From the NCBI RefSeq assembly GCF_030272615.1, contig NC_081409.1, positions 618,435,255 to 618,499,254 of the forward strand: a stretch of DNA of 64,000 nt, given 5' to 3'. Source of the DNA: Cryptomeria japonica (lineage: Eukaryota; Streptophyta; Pinopsida; Cupressales; Cupressaceae). Below are positions 56,973 to 64,000 of the stretch, piece after piece (the first letter of the stretch is position 1; each line of letters begins with the position of its first letter). A model generated the notes under the pieces. That model had not been told where the DNA came from and searched no databases. It worked only from the letters and a program-made list of their open reading frames with translations. Made by a program: the position numbers and the translations under genes.

Positions 56973-58107
56973 TGTTGGTATTTTTGTTGTTTATGTTGTG
57001 ATTGTCATTCATGGACACACACTTGTATTGAGATCCCCTTTATATGTATGAGCTCAAGCTCAACCAGTATTTGTTCCAACCGGTATGTTGTATACTAGTC
57101 TTTAGACTAGTGGTGATTTGGCAGAATGTGTTTCCCGGTCTGAAGCGGCATGTCGACCCCAAGCAGTTCGTAGATCCCAAGCAGTATGAGGGAGAAAAGC
57201 AACACAACACATTCTTACCAGTCTTCATTTTTGTCAAACCGACAACCGGTATTTTGTATGAACTGGTAATACTTTGTGATGAGTTACCAACCATCATTTT
57301 GTGATGAGTTACCAATCCACTGATTGTTTGATGGTGCTTTTTGTGTCATGTTACTGAGTATGTCTATATTAATTGAACCTAGGAAATTGTAATGTAATCC
57401 TATTGGACTGACATGAAATTAGATTCCTTTAAAAGGACATCATGTCTAGGGTTTTAAGTTGTTGCTGAAAGGGTTAATGTCATGCTAGGGTTTAAGGTGG
57501 AAGTTGAGAATGATCTTATTTGAGAAGATCAAGTTGTAACTATGAGAGAGATAGAGAAGACTGAAGTAATGCTGGAATGCATTAGCTGTGAGCAATACTG
57601 GATCTAACCAAGCAGTTTGTGCTATTAGATAGATCAAACACTTGTTGATTACTCACATCTTTGACAAGTCTGTAGCCCTTAACCGAGTAGGCCTCAAAGC
57701 CTTTGTAAAATCCTCTAACAAGGTGGTTCACACATGTGAATCTAAAATCCTCTAACAAGGTAGTATTTAATCAAACTTATCTCCTAACAGAGATTGAGAT
57801 TCCTAACAGGATCTATTCTGGTGAAGAACATTGTAAGACCTTAACCGGTCTGGTTTCTATTCTGCAGATAGTGACTTGTGAGTTCCATCTCACCGTGGTT
57901 TTTCCCAGTTGGGTTTCCACGTCAAATATCTTGTGTTATGGTTGTATTGCTTTTGTGGGTGAATGTTTTATTTGCATTTTGATTTGCATGTGTGGTAACC
58001 AGTTTGACTATTAGACTGCTTTACCGATTTATCTTTAGATTGTGTAAGTGTTTTAGTGCACAAATTTTTGGCATACTAATTCACCCCCCCACTCTTAGTA
58101 TTCATCA
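56973..58107 (+). repeat. 5' LTR of the pol-less element
   Basis: 1135 bp; TGTTGGTATTTTTG to TATTCATCA. It has the block GTGGTTTTTCCC...GGGTTTCCACGT at 57894-57921 and several AACCGGT words. Confidence 0.9.
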
Positions 58108-58108
58108 T

Positions 58109-58122
58109 TTGGTATCAGAGCC
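58109..58122 (+). other. Primer binding site (initiator tRNA-Met)
   Basis: TTGGTATCAGAGCC starts two bases after the LTR end. Confidence 0.9.
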
Positions 58123-58157
58123 TACCTTTCTATAAGTTTAACAACTTGGAAAGAGAT

Positions 58158-59434
58158 ATGGGGGAATACACCATGAGGGAACTTAATCAACAACTCACTA
58201 AGTCTAGCAAGCCTATGATGATCTTATGGTCAAATACAAGGCATCTCAAGCAAAAAGGAGAGAACATGCAAAAAAGCTGATGGAGCTATCTGAAAGTAGT
58301 TCTGAAGATGAAGCTAATATGGAAGCCATGATAGCAGAAGTAAACAAGTTGAATGAATCAAAATCCAACCTGAGAAAGGAGTTGGAAGGACTGACTATTC
58401 GGTTTAGTCAAGAGCTTGAGAACCAGAGAAAAGCTGAAGATCAGATAAAGGACAGAGATCATGAGATCTCCAAGTTGAAACAAGAGATTAGTGCACTGAC
58501 TGCTTGCCTTCATGAGAGTATAATGGAAAAGGAAGACATGCAAGGAGAACTGAATATTGCCATCTCTGAAAATGCAAGTCTTATGGAGACAAATACTGCT
58601 ATTTCCAAAGAACTCTTTGAGTCAAAGGAAATACTGGCTAAGTTTGGCAAAAGTACTGTCAAGCTAGAGCAAAAGCTTGAGTCATCTAGACCGGAAAATA
58701 ATACCAATGGTCTTGGTTTCTCTGGACATGAGGAAGGAGAATCCTTGGGAACAAATGCTGAAGCATCAAAGAAGCAACTGACACTCAAAGGAAAAGGTAA
58801 GCAAAAATTCAAACCTATTTGCTTTAACTGTCTTAAAGAAGGACACACTACCAATGTATGTAGGAGTAAAGCCTACAATAATTTTCCATATTTTATCAAC
58901 AATGCACCTAGATCCAACAAGTTCAATGGTCATTGTTATGCATGCAACAAGTTTGGGCATAGAGCATTTGAATGCAGGTCTGTGATGGATAACACTAGAA
59001 GATATCCTCAAAGGACCCAAGGAACTGGTCCTGAACCTTTTGTGAACCAGAACCACAACTGGTTTAATGTCTTCAATCATTAGTTGAGAAGTGGTGGCCA
59101 TCAAGCGACAACCGTATGGAGAGAAAATTGTATGATTTGTCATGGTCATGGTCACACTGTTGCAACATGTAAAAGGAAGAATGGAAACATGTACAATGGA
59201 CCTTGGAGAGCACCTAGACTTGTTTGCTATCACTGCAACAAACCGGGTCACATTGCAAGATTCTATAGAAGCAGAAAAAGTATATCTGATGATATACTAG
59301 TCACTCAGGAAGGAGAAATTGATGTTGAAAAAGTTCAAGGGGACATGAAGAAAACCTGGAGGAAGAAACCAACACTGTTGGAAGAGGAACCAGTTTCTGC
59401 ACCTAGTGTGGAAATATCAGAAATGGCAAACTAA
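58158..59434 (+). pseudogene. ORF1: coiled coil plus four zinc knuckles
   Basis: The ATG at 58158 (MGEYTMREL) is the likely start by comparison with the minus-strand relative; a one-base loss near 58206 moves the frame to MVKYKASQAKRREHAKKLME. A coiled coil (SKSNLRKELEGL, DHEISKLKQEISALTACLHE) fills residues 30-180. Zinc knuckles: CFNCLKEGHTTNVC, CYACNKFGHRAFEC, CMICHGHGHTVATC and CYHCNKPGHIARFY (last Cys to Tyr). The only stop is a TAG at 59081. It probably acts as an RNA-binding nucleocapsid-like protein; there is no UBN2 capsid core. Confidence 0.8.
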
Positions 59435-59852
59435 GCCTCAAAGGCTTAGGGGGAGCAAACGGCGAAATGCTTTCGAACCCCCAGTTGACATCAGTAAAAA
59501 ACCTTAACCGGTATGCGATACCTATCGCTGGATAGAAGATCGAAAATGGTAAAAAGGCAAATTAGGGTTTACGCCCTAATAGAGGAGCATTAATGGTAGT
59601 AGGTGAGAGACATGTATAAAAGCATTTTTCAAATCATTTCTCACTATTTGATTTCGAGCAAAGAAAAGGCGATTTGAGCTAAGATTTCAAGAAATTGAAT
59701 AATCTTGAAGGTGATTCAAATCCAGTTTGGAAGCGGTAGTGGAGAACACAAAGCAGTGATTTGGCAACCGATGAAGAGTGGAGTGAAGCAGAATCAGGAA
59801 GCCCTAAATTTTCATTTGAAAGGTATTTTTCATGTTCTTGAAATACTCTACA
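59435..59852 (+). other. Spacer between ORF1 and ORF2
   Basis: About 420 bases. AGGCTTAGGGGGAGCAAACG at 59446-59465 resembles a polypurine tract. No gene is seen. Confidence 0.5.
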
Positions 59853-62800
59853 ATGGCTTCTGCATCTCATACCAGTTCAAGCACATCCATAGAGTCAGAA
59901 AGTTTTATTCAGAGGAAGTGCAAATATAATGCTTTATCACAAGTTCCAGCTGGAGTCATAGTTGAAGAGGGAATTTCTGATTATATTGATTGCAAAATAG
60001 AAGACCTAGGGTCTTTAGCTATTCACACTCAGTTAGGTCTATTTTGCGGCAAGGACAAAAAGATCAAACCGGAGTTTAGTGTCTTAGAGAAGAAGAAATT
60101 CCATAGCACAGTATATTTTCTGGAAGATTTTACGGAGGACCACATCAGAATTATTTTGAGCAGAGTCCATGGTGACAAGATGTACCTAGAGAGGACGCAT
60201 GATATTACACCCCAGGCAATTCATTCAGTCACCAATTTTTGCAACATAGGGGAAGTGCCAGCCTTGAGAAAGGTGAGCAAAACTAAAATAGCCAAGCTCA
60301 CTAGTTCAAGTAGTGATTCATAGGATATGATAGTTAATCCTATCAAGGATGATCTGGTGAAATACGCCTGCATGGTGATAAGCTACAAAACATTTTCAGC
60401 CAGTAGGATTAATTTTGTATCTGCTGCAGTAGTAAATGCCGCTTACCGGATGATAAAAGAGGATGAATCTTTTGACTTATGCATCGGTATGCAGAGGCAA
60501 CTCCTATTGAATCTTAAGGCAATCAAACAGGACAATTCACTGAGGTTTAAGTTTAGACAACTACTGGTAGGGTTGTTCTTCTATTTCCAAGGCTACTTTG
60601 ATGAACAAATATTTTGATGAGTTTAGAAGAAAGATGAGGTAGAGGGTAAGGATCTCAGGTGATATAGTGAAAAAATATGAAGATGACATCTGTTTCACCA
60701 TTCAGGTGGACAAATGTTTAATGGAGGCTGTTGAGCCTAGAATGGAGGAAGTGGAGCCAATGGGCTATGAAGTCATGTATGATATGCTGGAAGGGTATAC
60801 CTCAACCCTTATTGCCTCACCTCTTGATCCAAAGGCTAAGAGGACCAAAACCTACTTGGAGAGGATTGCACCGGCTAAAGAACCATCGGTGAAGAAAGAA
60901 AAAGAACTGGCAGCAAAGAAAGCCAATGAAGTGCCTGCAGCATTGGCACCGGCTACCACTGCAACTCCAAGAGTGACCAAGCAGTCACTAGCAAAGAAGA
61001 AACCAGAGGTAACATCGGAAAAAGTCTTCGAAAGAAAGAGGAAGACTAAGACAAATGAACCGGACTCCGAAGAAACCGAGTCTGATGAAAAGCTAAAGAA
61101 GGCAAGACAAACAAAGAAGGTGAAGAAGAATGAATCGGTAGCATCCGCACCAGTAAATATTGATAACTCCTCATACAAACCTTTGACACATTGTCAAAGA
61201 ATAGTAAATAATATTAGGAGAGAATTACTTCATGATTTAGTAGATTATTATGATGATTTTAATAGTGAGGAGAAAGATGAAGTACTACAGGAAATCATTC
61301 TTTATTTATGTAAAAATGACCGGTCACCATTAGAGATTAAATCTCAGACACCAGATTCATTATTTAAAGCATTAGATAATAAATGGCGCATTGCCATTGA
61401 AAAGGAATAGGAGATTAGGGAGAAAGTCTTTTCACAATACTTTCCCGAACTCTCAAATTCAGAATTATTTGATGCCCTGGATCAAAATAAAGGTCTCCTC
61501 TTCACAAGGAGAAGAAGACTCTAGTTGTTGGAGGGGAGAATTGATGATGTTGAAAAAGATGCTCATCAGCATATGGCTCATGCTATCAACTCTCACAAAG
61601 CACGAATGGACAACCTCCAAGCAGAAAAAGAACCGGTTATTTCCAAACCGGATGAGGTCTTTGATGAGGAAGGAAACCTAGTGGAAGAACCAATCAACAC
61701 TATCGATGTCGATGCCTTGGATGTAGAAGATGTCACTCAGGACATACCTTCTGAGGCAACTGAACAAAGGCAACAAGCCAAATACGGTGGTGAAGAGGCT
61801 AAGGACACACAGGAAGCAGCAAAGGAACAGGAAGAGAAGAAGAAGAGGGATGAAGATGAGAAAAAGAAGAAAGAGGAAGAGAAGAGAAAAGAGGAAGAGG
61901 AGAAATGAAAAGATGAAGAAAAGAAGAAGCAAGAAGATGATAGGAAAAAGAAAGAAGAAGAGGATAAGGAAGAAAAGATTAAGAAGGAAGAAGAAGAGAA
62001 GAAGAAGAAGGAAGAAGAAGAGAAGAAAAAGAGGGAAGAGAAAGAGAAAGAAGAGAAGGAGAGGAAAAAGAAGGAAGAAGAAGACAAGATAGTTGAAGCA
62101 ATGAAGAGCACATAGATGGAGACTCCTAAGGCTATCGAGAGCCAAGCCAAACTGGCTACTATCTCGAGTCCTATTGATCTCCAATCTGCAAGTGAGTTTG
62201 AGCTTATGCAGAGCATCAAGGTTGCCCAAGAGCGCCTTGAAGTCATTCGCAGGAAAAAGGTATAGGATATTATTCAGGCAGTTGTAGACACATTACCGGT
62301 TTACTCCCCGGTACTAATCTTCCTGACACTGAATCATCACTAGCACAGCTCAAACTTCTATCTACCTGTAGTAGATGATCAGGTGCAGAGTCTAGAAGAA
62401 GCAGTAGAGGCTAATGTAAAGAAAGAGCACCAAAAGGCTCTTAATGTTGCTCTAGTGAAAAAGATGAATGAGCTTAGGACTGAACTACTGAAAGACCAAA
62501 AGGACATAAGGAATGCCTTGGATGAGGGAAACTTGCAACTCAACAAAATCTGTCAACCTCATCTATTCTATGATGATGTGCTAGCCAAGAAGAAAAAGCT
62601 TCAAATGGACTTATAGTCCTACTTGGGCACATTTAAGACACCTTATGATTCCTTTGCAGCATATGGGCAAACCGTTCACCAGTTCCAGATCCAGTCAACC
62701 AAGATGGAGCAAGAGATCAGTACACGGTCTAGGGATTTGCAGGAGCTTCAACTGGTTTTACTTCCACGACTACAAATTATTTAGAAGTGTTATCTGAACT

Positions 62801-62982
62801 TGGATGCCCTGATAGTCACACAGGAACTGAGCACAGTAGATGCCATGGAGGAACAGGTATCCCAGATGCAAACAGAGAAGGAAGTGGCAACTTCCCTACT
62901 TGAGTCCTGGTCTCTATCCATGAAACGATTTTTGCAGGACTATAAATTGGTTTTTGACAAGTATTATTCATTATTGTCATAA
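59853..62982 (+). pseudogene. ORF2: ~1,040-codon protein of unknown function
   Basis: From the ATG at 59853: a Ser-rich start, a globular part (VEEGISDYIDCKIEDLGSLA, IILSRVHGDKMYLERTHDIT, INFVSAAVVNAAYRMIKEDE), a shift near 60605, then KKYEDDICFTIQVDKCLMEA, a Lys/Pro/Ala linker, HDLVDYYDDFNSEEKDEVLQ, LDNKWRIAIEKE, an acidic stretch (NTIDVDALDVEDVTQ), a Lys/Glu repeat (61800-62100) and a helical C-terminus (KALNVALVKKMNELRTELLK) ending FDKYYSLLS. Stops: TAG at 60321, 60640, 61408, 61522, 62113, 62263, 62614 and 62782, and one TGA at 61906. A compensating pair of indels lies at 62300-62370. The frame is otherwise kept over 3 kb, which suggests it was under selection until recently. Confidence 0.8.
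61790..62100 (+). repeat. Lys/Glu-rich low-complexity coding repeat
   Basis: Purine-only sequence encoding K and E runs (EEKRKEEEEK, EEEEKKKKEEEEKKKREE). It corresponds to 14205-14680 on the minus strand. Leu/Phe-rich frames on the opposite strand are artefacts. Confidence 0.85.
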
Positions 62983-63327
62983 ACTCTTTTATATATATAT
63001 GGAAAAAGGGTTATTCAATGGTACTTTGTCATTATTGGCAAAGGGGGAGAAGTATATCTAGTTTTTGGTTATAAAATTTTGATCTTCTGACATAGGGGGA
63101 GAAGTATCTGGTTTTGAAATTTTGATATATGCTTTGGTATATGCTATATGCTCTGATGTCTCAATGATTATGCTCTGTATGCAAAATTGCTATACACTAT
63201 GTTAATTAAGGGATAGTGTATATGCTTAGGCGGAGCAATTTTGTTAATGGCAAGTTTTTCTTGTAAAACACTTAGATGTCAAAATTTTATTTTCCTAAGT
63301 GTTGCCATCAATGCCAAACGGGGAGAT
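62983..63327 (+). other. 3' untranslated region with repeated polypurine tracts
   Basis: CAAAGGGGGAGAAG at 63039, ATAGGGGGAGAAG at about 63092, TTAGGCGGAGC at about 63226, and CCAAACGGGGAGAT right before the LTR at 63328. Confidence 0.8.
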
Positions 63328-64000
63328 TGTTGGCATTTTTGTTGTTTATGTTGTGATTGTCATTGATGGAAACACATTTGTATTGAGATCCCCTTTATAT
63401 GTATGAGCTCAAGCTCAACCGGTATTTGTTCCAACCAATATGTTGTATACTAGTCTTTAGACTAGTGGTGATTTTGCAGAATGTGTTTCCCAGTCTAGAG
63501 CGGCATGTCGACCCCAAGAGGTTCGTAGATCCCAAGCGGTACAAGGGAGCAAAGCAGCACAACACATTCTTACCAGTCTTCATTTTTGTCAAACCGGCAA
63601 CTGGTATTTTGTATGAACTGGTAATACTCTATGATGAGTTACCAATCCACTGATTGTTTGATGGTGCCGACACATTGACAGTGCTTTTTGTGTCGTGTTA
63701 TTGAGTATTTCTAGATTCATTGAACCTACGAAATTGTAATGTAATCCTATTGGACTGACATGAAATCAGATTCCTTTAAAAGAACATCATGTCTAGGGTT
63801 TTAAGTTGTTGTTGAAAGGGTTAATATCATGCTAGGGTTTAAGGTGGAAGTTGAGAACAATCTTATTTGAGAAGATCAAGTTGTAACTGTGAGAGAGATA
63901 GAGAAGACTGAAGTAATGCTGGAATGCATTAGCTATGAGCAATACTGGATCTAACCAAGCAGTTTGTGCTATTAGATAGATCAAACACTTGTTGATTACT
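63328..64000 (+). repeat. 3' LTR of the pol-less element (partial)
   Basis: TGTTGGCATTTTTGTTG onwards, aligned with 56973-57650. Cut by the window end. Confidence 0.9.

Larger units (their letters stand above)
56973..64000 (+). mobile_element. Pol-less Sirevirus-type element with two ORFs (3' truncated by window)
   Basis: 5' LTR 56973-58107, initiator-Met primer site, ORF1 (58158-59434), ORF2 (59853-62982), several polypurine tracts and a 3' LTR from 63328. The internal region is 5.2 kb with no protease, integrase or RT. It is the same family as 11974-16529 and shares the ORF plan of the array at 35106-51608. Frames are mostly intact apart from TAG codons, suggesting fairly recent movement. 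Confidence 0.9.

Overview
This 64 kb window looks like intergenic DNA from a very large, repeat-rich plant nuclear genome, most likely a gymnosperm such as a conifer. That guess rests on the decayed LTR retrotransposons nested in one another, the mix of lineages (Tat-type and chromodomain Ty3/gypsy, Sirevirus-type Ty1/copia, LINE, SINE) and the AT-rich spacers. I found no cellular protein-coding, rRNA or functional tRNA gene. Identifications come from motifs read by eye; no database search was run, and the species assignment is inference.

Layout. (1) 1-10938: a Tat-lineage Ty3/gypsy element on +, cut at its 5' end by the window. It carries gag, protease, an extra RNase H, RT, RNase H and integrase, then a ~1,050-codon accessory ORF. 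It sits in the end of an older Sirevirus-type LTR (10939-11039). (2) 11219-23943: an old LTR (family 7, copy A) and its internal region, interrupted by two minus-strand elements. One is a pol-less Sirevirus-type element (11974-16529, target duplication GTTCA); the other is a chromodomain Ty3/gypsy element (17242-23544, target duplication AGAAA). (3) 23944-35105: AT-rich relic sequence holding an unrecognised decayed ORF, a LINE 3' end with RNase H and poly(A), two minus-strand copia-type LTR fragments, a tRNA-derived SINE with a 14-bp target duplication, a 22-bp tandem repeat and another mobile-element-like ORF. (4) 35106-51608: a tandem array of one pol-less Sirevirus-type family (partial internal region, LTR, internal region, LTR). 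The second internal region is interrupted by an almost complete autonomous Sirevirus-type copia element (41464-48238). (5) 51609-56555: relic sequence and the 3' internal part of a second family 7 element. (6) 56556-64000: the family 7 LTR (copy B), interrupted by another pol-less Sirevirus-type element (56973 to beyond the window).

The most interesting theme is the pol-less Sirevirus-type elements, seen as two families in three places. They are not random deletion products. They share a two-ORF plan: ORF1 is a coiled coil followed by four or five CCHC zinc knuckles, and ORF2 is a protein of more than 1,000 codons with a globular N-terminal half, a Lys/Glu-rich middle and a coiled-coil C-terminus. 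Their LTR ends, initiator-Met primer sites and repeated polypurine tracts resemble those of the autonomous element at 41464-48238, so mobilisation in trans is a natural hypothesis.

Nearly all reading frames are broken, and the breaks are strongly skewed to TAG, as expected from decay of methylated cytosines (CAG to TAG, TGG to TAG). Nesting gives relative ages: the family 7 LTRs and the tandem array are older than the elements inserted into them.
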